Below are positions 1 through 5,202 of a stretch of 5,223 nt of DNA, piece after piece (within the stretch, counting starts at the first letter, position 1; the number at the start of each line of letters is the position of its first letter). Below the pieces are notes generated by a model that saw nothing but the letters and a program-made list of their open reading frames with translations, had not been told where the DNA came from and searched no databases. The position numbers were made by a program, and so were the translations under genes. Origin of the DNA: Thermoplasmata archaeon (lineage in GTDB: Archaea; Thermoplasmatota; E2; UBA9212); NCBI GenBank assembly GCA_013329495.1, contig DUKC01000059.1, positions 1 through 5,223 of the forward strand, read 5' to 3'.

Positions 1-44
1 TCCAACGACTAAAGCCGTTGGCTTTCTGCGTGGTGATATTGTAA
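1..44 (-). mobile_element. Left end of an IS200/IS605-family (IS608-like) element, with TTAC target
   Basis: Read on the minus strand from base 44, the sequence is TTAC (44-41), then a 19-nt linker (40-22) ending in AAAG, then an imperfect hairpin (21-2). This is the known layout of an IS608-type left end: the Y1 transposase TnpA inserts the element 3' of TTAC, the left hairpin foot is about 19 nt from the cleavage site, and a 4-nt guide (AAAG in IS608) next to the foot recognises TTAC. The body of the element, including any tnpA or tnpB, would lie to the left of the window. The same sequence recurs inverted at the right edge, and identity stops exactly at the outer edge of TTAC. The geometry is seen; the family is inferred from it, because no transposase is in view. 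Confidence 0.75.
2..21 (-). repeat. Subterminal hairpin of the IS left end
   Basis: The minus strand reads CCAACGGCTTTAGTCGTTGG. It folds into a 6-bp stem (CCAACG/CGTTGG), a G·T wobble, one C-G pair and a TTTA loop. On the plus strand the wobble becomes an A·C mismatch, so the minus strand folds better. That fits the minus strand being the transposed top strand of an IS608-like element. In this family TnpA binds such a hairpin as single-stranded DNA. Confidence 0.7.
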
Positions 45-149
45 GTACTTAAAGTTTTCGTTTGCCTTTAACCCAGTGGGGTTGATAATTCCGTTGCATA
101 GGGAAACAATACCTTTTTTTTATTTATTCCTTTGACCCGCCTGTAGCGC
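45..149. other. Short non-coding spacer with a small hairpin
   Basis: No coding sequence is supported here. It contains a 5-bp hairpin (AACCC at 70-74, AGTG loop, GGGTT at 79-83) and a T8 tract further right. On the minus strand, just after the DUF364 stop codon, there is no U-rich stretch that would make an obvious terminator for that gene. Confidence 0.5.
114..128 (+). terminator. T-rich tract, possible plus-strand archaeal terminator
   Basis: Eight T residues (114-121) are followed by ATTTATT. Archaeal RNA polymerase commonly stops at oligo-T runs on the non-template strand, so this could end transcripts coming plus-ward out of the neighbouring IS before they run antisense into the DUF364 gene. 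It has no adjacent strong stem, and the assignment is inference only. Confidence 0.3.
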
Positions 150-881
150 TCAGAGTTTGCCTCTTGTTTCTTGGTTAAAAATCATTGAAAACTCCAAATC
201 TCTCACCAAATCGCATCCCGTGGCACCCTCACTCAATTTTTTCAGCACCATCTTTTCATCTTTAACATTCGAGCCGGCAACCACATCAATCCCATACTTA
301 AACCATGTCCGTGTTACTGGCGTTGACGGTCCTAAAACAATTGTGTACGCGTTTTTTGAGAGGGTCAGTATTCTGGGCATTGTCTTGTTTATCAATGCCG
401 AGCCTGTGACCATGACAACATCTGCTTTTGGAAGGTAATATTCTTCTGCAGAATCAGGAAAATCTCCCTTTTGTGGTTTTCTCTCAAACACCCACACCTT
501 CGATTCATTCTTAAGCTCTTCTGTTCTTGGAAAATGTCCAATAACGGCGATTTTTTTCCCTTTGGCCCTTTCTTTTACCCAGTCAAATGCATTCAAACCC
601 TCTCCTTTTTCAGGATGCATCAGAGCATTGATCGTGGCTAAACCAATGCTTGCCTCAGCAAAATTCCAAGATAAAACATGTCTTGCTAGGTTCAAGCCTG
701 ATAATTTTGTCAGTTTGCCTGCTTTGGGAATGCCCACATGCTCAAAATTTTGATAGAGCAACGACAATCCAAGCCTCTTGCTCTTCACGCCTACCATGTG
801 AAGCCCCATTCTTATCTCTTTTATCTTCGCATCTTTTAGACTCGAGAGCAAGTCTTCGTAAATTCCGTACGCTTCCATCAT
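150..881 (-). CDS. DUF4213/DUF364 domain protein (putative heavy-metal chelation family)
   Basis: A 243-residue protein of the usual length for this two-domain family. Residues 3-88 match the N-terminal DUF4213 domain, with the characteristic stretch EASIGLATINAL (76-87). Residues 105-235 match the DUF364 domain, a Rossmann-like fold: the strand and glycine turn KKIAVIGHFPR (109-119), LPKADVVMVTGSALINKT (150-167), VLGPSTPVT (182-190) and YGIDVVAGSNVKD (196-208). The family is described as putative heavy-metal chelation proteins; its true substrate is not established and nothing here settles it. There is no signal peptide or membrane segment, so it is cytoplasmic. Two adjacent ATGs (881 and 878) could start it; I chose 881. 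No GGAGG-type site precedes them, and a TATA box near 918-923 predicts a leader of only about 14 nt. It ends in TGA, about 106 bp from the IS end, and is transcribed divergently from the nuclease gene. Confidence 0.88.
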   Translation of the reverse strand: MMEAYGIYEDLLSSLKDAKIKEIRMGLHMVGVKSKRLGLSLLYQNFEHVGIPKAGKLTKLSGLNLARHVLSWNFAEASIGLATINALMHPEKGEGLNAFDWVKERAKGKKIAVIGHFPRTEELKNESKVWVFERKPQKGDFPDSAEEYYLPKADVVMVTGSALINKTMPRILTLSKNAYTIVLGPSTPVTRTWFKYGIDVVAGSNVKDEKMVLKKLSEGATGCDLVRDLEFSMIFNQETRGKL

Positions 882-944
882 TGTAGATCAAACAAATATT
901 GAACAAATGATTAAAGATATATACATTAAAAAATATTGTCCTTT
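882..944. promoter_or_regulatory. Compact divergent promoter with a self-complementary TATA box
   Basis: This 63-bp gap holds the sequence AAAGATATATACATTAAA (913-930). Its TATATA core (918-923) reads the same on both strands. Plus-ward, a start about 25 bases from the core falls at about 945, exactly the ATG of the nuclease, with purine-rich AAAG upstream as a possible BRE. Minus-ward, the same core predicts a start near 895 and a 14-nt leader for the DUF364 gene. Both genes may therefore compete for one TBP site. The box is seen; sharing it is inference. Confidence 0.6.
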
Positions 945-2141
945 ATGCTCAAGCCCTATTCATATTCTCAGCTCACTGCATGGGAGCAATGTCCTCTTAA
1001 GTATAGGCTTCGTTACATTGACAAAATGAGATCCCTCCAGGAGAACATAGAGGCTTTCATGGGAAAGGAAGTACACCATGCACTGCAGATGTTGTACAAG
1101 GATGTCATGCACTCAAAGCTCCCTTCTCTCGACGAAATCCTCGAGAGATACACAGAAAGGTGGGATGCGGATTGGGGGGATAAGAAAGAGCGCATTCTGA
1201 TAGTTAACAAGGATTACGGACCAGAGCATTTTAAGGCCACGGGAATAACATGTCTTAAACATTATTGGAATCATTATTACCCCTTTGATTGCGACACAAC
1301 CCTTGGACTGGAAAGAAAAATAAGAGCGCCTATTGATGGGGGTCATTGGATTGAAGGTAGAATCGATAGGCTCGCGCAGAGGGGAGACCTTATAGAAATA
1401 CATGATTACAAAACATCTCATTATCTGCCCAGTCAATACAGGCTGACCAATGAACTCCAACTTGGCCTATATTCAATGGGCGTTCAAAGGGAGTGGAACA
1501 TTCAAAAGCCTATCTCCTGCGTTTGGCACTATCTTATTCAGGACCAAGAGATGAGGGTGGCTCACACACAACAGTCAATAGAGAGAGCAAAAGCCAAAGC
1601 GTTGGAATTGATAGGCCAGATCGAGTCGAGCACTGAGTTTGAGCCCAGAGAATCTCTTTTGTGCGACTGGTGCGAATTCAAGTCATACTGTCCAAAGAGA
1701 AAGCATCTTGCCATTCTGTCTGAAGCGAAGCCGACAGAGTATTCAGCCAATGCGGGGGTGAGGCTAGTCAACGATTGGATAAAGCTTTGGGAGAGGAAAG
1801 AAAAAACCGTTAAAGAGCTTGAAAAGGTGGAAAAAAAGATTTTAGAGTATGCTATGCAAAACGGACTAGAAAATGTTGAAAATGAGAGTTTCAGAATTGG
1901 AATAAATTGGGAACCTTCTCTCGATCTGCCTCCTAAAGGAAGCGATTCCTATGAACAGCTCGTGGGTTTGCTCAAATCCTCTGGTTATTGGGATAGCCTT
2001 TCCACGTTGGACGAGTATACTTTAGAGAGAGCACTACAAAAAAATGACAGGATTCCCAAGGAACTGAAAGAAAAAGTGTTAAGAATCGCGCAGATAAAGA
2101 AAAAAGGCAGCCTCACTGCGCCCCGTCGTCTGTCCAAATAG
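945..2141 (+). CDS. RecB/Cas4-like PD-(D/E)XK nuclease with Fe-S cluster signature
   Basis: A 398-residue protein from ATG 945. The nuclease core has all the expected motifs (numbered from this ATG): H44/H45 in GKEVHHAL (motif I), E123, GRIDR with D141 (motif II), HDYKT with D154 and K156 (motif III), and Q172-x3-Y176 in QLGLY. Four cysteines form the Fe-S staple seen in AddB and Cas4: C16 in WEQCPLKYR, and C240-x2-C243-x5-C249. It should cut or resect DNA with divalent metal, probably in repair or recombination. No helicase motifs are present. Residues about 257-398 are a mostly helical, charged extension (coiled-coil-like at 277-305) of unknown role. An in-frame TTG at 936 would add three residues, but the TATA core at 918-923 predicts transcription starting at the ATG itself, so I prefer a leaderless start. 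No cas gene or CRISPR array is nearby, and the protein is about twice the usual Cas4 length, so I do not call it Cas4. Confidence 0.87.
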   Translation: MLKPYSYSQLTAWEQCPLKYRLRYIDKMRSLQENIEAFMGKEVHHALQMLYKDVMHSKLPSLDEILERYTERWDADWGDKKERILIVNKDYGPEHFKATGITCLKHYWNHYYPFDCDTTLGLERKIRAPIDGGHWIEGRIDRLAQRGDLIEIHDYKTSHYLPSQYRLTNELQLGLYSMGVQREWNIQKPISCVWHYLIQDQEMRVAHTQQSIERAKAKALELIGQIESSTEFEPRESLLCDWCEFKSYCPKRKHLAILSEAKPTEYSANAGVRLVNDWIKLWERKEKTVKELEKVEKKILEYAMQNGLENVENESFRIGINWEPSLDLPPKGSDSYEQLVGLLKSSGYWDSLSTLDEYTLERALQKNDRIPKELKEKVLRIAQIKKKGSLTAPRRLSK

Positions 2142-2190
2142 AAAACATCAAAGTGCTTTTATCGTTATCAGCCGCAGCCCAACCGTTAAG

Positions 2191-2201
2191 TCTTTTATTT
2201 T
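2191..2201 (+). terminator. T-rich terminator of the nuclease gene
   Basis: The run TCTTTTATTTT lies 50 bases after the nuclease stop codon and overlaps the last codons of the convergent DUF362 gene. A weaker TTTT occurs at 2157-2160. Oligo-T tracts like this are typical archaeal transcription stops. On the opposite strand, runs of T facing the DUF362 transcript occur near 2142-2145 and inside the nuclease gene near 2100-2105. Confidence 0.45.
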
Positions 2202-3247
2202 ACTGCCACCAAGTCTATGGCGTCCTCTGGGCACACTTCACGGCAACAATAGCATCCTATACAGCGTGAATAGGTCACCTCTGCTTTTCCCTCTGCTACT
2301 TTTATTGCACCTCTAGGACATATCTCTTCGCATTTTCCGCATCCTATGCATCTGTCATTTGGTCTGGGCCTTAATTTTGTTTTCTTTCTGGCGGTTGAAG
2401 GCAGTTCAAATCCCTTGATTTTCACATCGCTCGGTGAGAGAAGGGGATATTTGATATTTTTGGGCCACATTCCTCTTATCCTTGCTCTTTTAAGAGTTGG
2501 AATCACGAGAGGTTCTATTCCTAACATTTCACACACAGCGAGATCCATCGCAAGGGCATTTTCAGAAGCGAGCATAACCCCTAGTTTTACGGGTTTCCCA
2601 CTTCGGGGGCCATTTCCCTCCATCCCCCAAACGCCGTCCATTATAAAAAGGTCTGGAGTCGCTGTTGAAAGCACATCAAGCAGCATGTCTGCAAATAGCC
2701 TCTTTCTCGGAAACATTGAATGGTATTTTGCTTTGGTCAATCCAGGTACAGCACCAAACATTATCTTTGTAGCGAGAGTCATTACCATTAAGTCATGGGT
2801 TTTTATCTTTGGAAGGGCTATAATCTTGTCCGCCTTGAGAATATAGTTGCTTATTGATACTTTTTTTAGCTTTTTTCCACAGGGAACAAGCACTCTTTTT
2901 GAGCTTATGTCGTAATTAAGTTCCAAATCCATTCTTCTTACAAGGTCATACAGCCCTGATTTTCGATACGCTCTCTTGAGCGAACTTCTGTTGAAAAGGC
3001 CAGAAGGCGAATCCCCCACATAAGGTTCTCCCCCCGCATCAAGGACTGCATTAGCGACAGCAGCCACAACAGCTGGATGTGTGGTAATTGCCTTTGAAGG
3101 TTCTTTCGGGGCAAGGAGATTAACCTTAAGCAAGACTTTGTCTCCCTTCCCCACATACTTTTTAATGCCCCCCAAAGGAGCCAACAAAGATTCTATATCC
3201 ATCGTGTGGTAATCACACTTTTGAATGCAAGTCACACTGCAAGTCAT
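2195..3247 (-). CDS. DUF362 domain protein with C-terminal 2x[4Fe-4S] ferredoxin domain
   Basis: A 350-residue protein. Residues about 4-280 are the DUF362 domain, with typical stretches GGIKKYVGKGDKVLLKVNLL (26-45), THPAVVAAVANAVLDAGG (56-73), GDSPSG (78-83), ADKIIALPKIKTH (139-151) and MDGVWGMEGNGPRSG (203-217). Residues 297-345 form a bacterial-type double-cluster ferredoxin: C300, C303, C306, C310 and C329, C332, C335, C339, each in a CxxCxxCxxxCP pattern. The DUF362 family occurs widely in anaerobes and its reaction is not established; the ferredoxin tail implies electron transfer in the cytoplasm. ATG 3247 is chosen because the following S-V-T-C-I-Q aligns with the usual first strand of the family and a strong GGAGGT site (3259-3264) lies 11 nt upstream. 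The N-terminus also has cysteines at 3, 7 and 11. The gene converges with the nuclease gene and has its own promoter. Confidence 0.9.
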   Translation of the reverse strand: MTCSVTCIQKCDYHTMDIESLLAPLGGIKKYVGKGDKVLLKVNLLAPKEPSKAITTHPAVVAAVANAVLDAGGEPYVGDSPSGLFNRSSLKRAYRKSGLYDLVRRMDLELNYDISSKRVLVPCGKKLKKVSISNYILKADKIIALPKIKTHDLMVMTLATKIMFGAVPGLTKAKYHSMFPRKRLFADMLLDVLSTATPDLFIMDGVWGMEGNGPRSGKPVKLGVMLASENALAMDLAVCEMLGIEPLVIPTLKRARIRGMWPKNIKYPLLSPSDVKIKGFELPSTARKKTKLRPRPNDRCIGCGKCEEICPRGAIKVAEGKAEVTYSRCIGCYCCREVCPEDAIDLVAVK

Positions 3248-3258
3248 ACTATCTCTCT

Positions 3259-3303
3259 ACCTCCCTCAAACGTTTCTCGAGCAACATGAGTTATTTTTAT
3301 AAG
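3259..3303 (-). promoter_or_regulatory. TATA box and Shine-Dalgarno site of the DUF362 gene
   Basis: On the minus strand, CTTATAAAAATAA (3303-3291) is a good archaeal TATA box. A start about 26 bases on, near 3271, gives a leader of about 24 nt that contains GAGGGAGGT (3267-3259). The GGAGGT core ends 11 nt before the ATG, at the long end of the normal range. This is the only main gene in the window with a clear ribosome binding site; the others look leaderless or nearly so. Confidence 0.6.
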
Positions 3304-3310
3304 ATATTCC

Positions 3311-3382
3311 TTATTGCACCTCACCCACCCAAGCAAATCCTCTTTTAAACCTTTGATTTAACAGCCTGTTTAATGCCCTCAT
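3311..3382 (-). CDS. Possible 23-residue leaderless small ORF upstream of DUF362
   Basis: ATG 3382 opens a 23-codon frame ending in TAA (3313-3311). The peptide is short and basic (MRALNRLLNQRFKR at its start) and I do not recognise it. Two features make it worth listing. The A of the ATG lies about 26 bases after the centre of a strong TATA-like sequence (3413-3400), as expected for a leaderless mRNA. It also ends just before the promoter and ribosome binding site of the DUF362 gene, so a transcript from here could run into that gene. It could be a leader peptide or simply chance; GGAGGG abuts the ATG with no spacing, so it would not act as a normal binding site. Confidence 0.25.
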   Translation of the reverse strand: MRALNRLLNQRFKRGFAWVGEVQ

Positions 3383-3399
3383 CCCTCCAATTGAAAATT

Positions 3400-3413
3400 G
3401 TATAATTTTATAC
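3400..3413 (-). promoter_or_regulatory. Palindromic TATA-like element upstream of the small ORF
   Basis: The sequence is GTATAA, a 2-base spacer, then TTATAC, a perfect 6-bp inverted repeat. On the minus strand it reads GTATAAAATTATAC, containing TATAAAAT at the right distance for transcription to begin at ATG 3382. It could instead be a dimeric regulator's operator, and the two readings are not exclusive. Confidence 0.4.
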
Positions 3414-3433
3414 TCCTCTGATTTTTATAGATC

Positions 3434-3449
3434 AAAAATATATAAAATT
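3434..3449 (+). promoter_or_regulatory. Plus-strand TATA-like element
   Basis: AAAAATATATAAAATT is among the best TATA-like matches in the window. Read plus-ward it predicts a transcription start near 3467. No substantial plus-strand gene follows: ATG 3478 opens only nine codons. Being AT-rich, it could also serve the minus strand, with a start near 3414. Confidence 0.35.
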
Positions 3450-3466
3450 AACCATTGTGTTAATCT

Positions 3467-3632
3467 GGGTCTAAAAAATGCGTATTTTCCCCGGTCGCGA
3501 ACTGTGAATTCTATCAATTGAAAAACCACCTGTGTTCTACTTAGCTATTCCACCAAATTAGATTGTTTTAGATTGCCTTTTCTCGAAACTATAGAACTTG
3601 TTTTACATCTTCTCCTGCTGGAAGCTTTTTTT
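3467..3632 (+). ncRNA. Candidate small RNA, speculative
   Basis: The span runs from the start predicted by the TATA-like run at 3434-3449 to a T7 tract (3626-3632), about 166 nt. It has no coding frame of note, lies antisense to the 3' side of the receptor transcript, and shows no strong stem that I can find by eye. It rests only on promoter and terminator spacing, so confidence is low. Confidence 0.15.
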
Positions 3633-3716
3633 CACATCAACCTCTTGAACTTTTAGGAAGAAATGCGTATTCCAACTTTCAAGGATCTCTGAATATCTTT
3701 GGTTATGGCACCTTAG

Positions 3717-5009
3717 TTAAACTTCGAACTTACGTAACGAATCTTTGAGTTTGGTGGCAAGAACTGACAAGCTTTCAGCAGTCTTTTCAATTTCTTCAAT
3801 GTTGGTGCTTAGATTTTCAATTCTCTTGAATGTATCCCTGCAAGCATCTGAATTTTTAAGTGCAAGTCCGGATATGTCAATTATAGATTCTGCAACTGGA
3901 CTTATGAAGGGAATTAAATTGTCTATTTTAGCAAGCATCTCATCAATACTTTTTTTCAACTTATCTACGTCTGCTAGGATCTTGTGCACAGAACCAATCC
4001 CTTTTTCTATCAGCGCTTTTCCTTCCTTAGCTTTTTTGCCTGCAAATATTGCAAACTCCTCTATTTTTCCAATGTTTTGTGCTACCTCCTCCATAGAATC
4101 ACTCTGCCTTATGCTGCTATTTGCAATTTCTTCCGTGACTCCAGTTAGGTGAATTGAGACCTTCGCTGCTTGAGAGCTTGTGCTTGCAATAACAATCGAA
4201 CTTTCTTCAAGCTCTTTGGAGTTAGCCAGGACAAGGGATATCATGCTTTTGAGGGAGCTGATCATGGTGTTAAAGCTCTCTCCAAGCCGCTTCAGCTCCG
4301 CATGTCCATAGACCGGAGCCTGCTTGGTCAAATCTCCTCCTGCGACCAAATCTGTTATTTCAACCAGATCTACTATGGGTCTGCTTATCTTGTTGGTTAT
4401 GAATAACGAAAAAATGAAGCTAATTATAATAACTAGGGTACCCATGCCAAGGGCATACCCCCTCACTATCTTGGTTGGAGTTAAAAATTCGTCGAGGGTG
4501 GCGGTTTGATAGAAACAAACATCTAGTTCTCTTGAATAAATCGCCTTATCAATTTTTTTTACCCCCTCCCAAGTATACTCAAACCTTTCTTCCCCCTTGG
4601 CAGTTCGGTCAATGAGGTCCCTCATGTTTGGCGTTAGATTTTCAACCTTTTTATCCTCAAAGAAAGGATGAATGATGCATGTCCCTGTGGATGGTTCCCA
4701 TGCATTCAGATACCCACTCCCTTTATGAAGGCCCTGCATAATATCTCTTGTGTCATTTGCCTGCATTTCACCGCAGATAATTGTCGCAACTTCCTTCTGG
4801 GCTTCCTCCTTACTGATAATGCCAGCCTCAACTTTATCCAAATAAAATGAATACAGATTTTTGCTGAAATCCAACCTCTCATCCATGTCTTGCTCCAGAT
4901 AATCGTATATACTATCCTTGACAAGCACATACATGCTCACTCCCCAGAAAGCCGTTATTCCAACGCCCAAAATCATGATAGCCATAAGAATGGCGGTGCT
5001 TATTTTCAT
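3717..5009 (-). CDS. Cache-HAMP membrane receptor, chemoreceptor-like but lacking the canonical tip
   Basis: A 430-residue protein from ATG 5009. Membrane segment 1 is at about 5-30. An extracytoplasmic Cache-type sensor covers about 31-180, including YLNAWEPSTGTCIIHP (100-115) and GEERFEYTW (139-147). Membrane segment 2 is at about 181-205 and HAMP at about 205-257, with ISRPIVDL, GGDL (224-227) and LGESFNTMISSL (242-253). The last 173 residues are an alanine/serine/glutamate-rich coiled coil ending AESLSVLATKLKDSLRKFEV, a typical chemoreceptor terminus. The nearly invariant tip (LLALNAAIEAARAGE-like), where CheA and CheW bind, is absent; only a weak ISGLALKNSDACRD (379-392) resembles it. 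It probably senses a small extracellular ligand, but its output is uncertain. A TTG at 5108 would add 33 hydrophobic residues; the TATA box at 5032-5045 supports the ATG and a leaderless mRNA. No chemotaxis genes are in the window. Confidence 0.85.
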   Translation of the reverse strand: MKISTAILMAIMILGVGITAFWGVSMYVLVKDSIYDYLEQDMDERLDFSKNLYSFYLDKVEAGIISKEEAQKEVATIICGEMQANDTRDIMQGLHKGSGYLNAWEPSTGTCIIHPFFEDKKVENLTPNMRDLIDRTAKGEERFEYTWEGVKKIDKAIYSRELDVCFYQTATLDEFLTPTKIVRGYALGMGTLVIIISFIFSLFITNKISRPIVDLVEITDLVAGGDLTKQAPVYGHAELKRLGESFNTMISSLKSMISLVLANSKELEESSIVIASTSSQAAKVSIHLTGVTEEIANSSIRQSDSMEEVAQNIGKIEEFAIFAGKKAKEGKALIEKGIGSVHKILADVDKLKKSIDEMLAKIDNLIPFISPVAESIIDISGLALKNSDACRDTFKRIENLSTNIEEIEKTAESLSVLATKLKDSLRKFEV

Positions 5010-5202
5010 AAAAAGAAGATTACCCAACACGGTTAATATACTTAACGATATCTTCAGTAGTTCCGAATGTCCAAAGAAGCAAGGCAAAATAAACCAAATT
5101 CTCAGCAAAAAAGAGCTTAGCTTTTCCTAAAAATTAACTCGAAGCTATTCCAAATAGAGCAAAACTGAGAAATTTGGCCCAAAATTGTAGAAGGTAACCT
5201 AT
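5010..5202. other. Non-coding upstream region of the receptor gene
   Basis: No gene is supported. It holds the receptor's promoter and an AT-rich stretch with a small imperfect palindrome, TTTGGCCCAAA (about 5173-5183). The segment ends at the TTAC target of the second IS copy. Confidence 0.45.
5032..5045 (-). promoter_or_regulatory. TATA box of the receptor gene
   Basis: The minus strand reads TTAAGTATATTAACC around 5045-5031, with a core centred near 5038. A start about 26 bases on falls at 5009-5014, at or just before the ATG. No ribosome binding site is present (the sequence before the ATG is TCTTCTTTTT), consistent with a leaderless message. This is the main reason for preferring ATG 5009 over the upstream TTG. 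Confidence 0.55.

Larger units (their letters stand above)
3383..3716. other. AT-rich intergenic region without a recognisable large gene
   Basis: No frame on either strand gives a credible protein longer than about 40 codons. The region holds the palindromic TATA element at 3400-3413, a second TATA-like run at 3434-3449, A5/A6 runs (3521-3525, 3473-3478) that could terminate the receptor mRNA on the minus strand, a plus-strand T7 run (3626-3632), an 11-bp direct repeat AAATGCGTATT (3476-3486 and 3661-3671) and a short repeat of TTAGATTG (about 3558-3575). No tRNA or CRISPR signature is seen. Confidence 0.5.

Noticed and set aside
11..25. Alternative hairpin AAAGCC-GTT-GGCTTT at the IS end
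   Set aside because: It is a perfect 6-bp stem but is mutually exclusive with the longer 2-21 hairpin, which alone fits the IS608 spacing of linker and guide.
157..886. Plus-strand open frames overlapping the DUF364 gene
   Set aside because: They are antisense shadows of a gene with clear family motifs on the minus strand.
936..944. TTG at 936 as the nuclease start
   Set aside because: The TATA core at 918-923 is only about 15 bases away, too close for a start at 936. ATG 945 is at the expected distance and the extra three residues have no family support.
945..2141. Nuclease as a CRISPR-associated Cas4
   Set aside because: It shares the Fe-S cysteine pattern and the DYK motif, but it is about 400 residues, has a long C-terminal extension, and no repeat array or other cas gene is in the window.
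2400..2420. tRNA T-arm-like GTTCAAATCC
   Set aside because: It lies inside the DUF362 reading frame, and no acceptor stem or anticodon arm surrounds it.
3476..3671. 11-bp direct repeat AAATGCGTATT (3476-3486 and 3661-3671)
   Set aside because: Only two copies 185 bp apart in AT-rich DNA, with no shared flanks; it could easily be chance.
3603..3716. A 37-codon open stretch in frame right after the receptor stop codon
   Set aside because: It has no homology I can recognise, a stretch this long without a stop is not rare by chance, and the receptor already ends in a normal chemoreceptor-like C-terminus, so stop-codon readthrough is not needed.
5010..5108. Receptor starting at TTG 5108 with 33 more residues
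   Set aside because: The extension would run through the only good TATA box, the residues before M34 give no recognised domain, and ATG 5009 leaves a normal first membrane segment.
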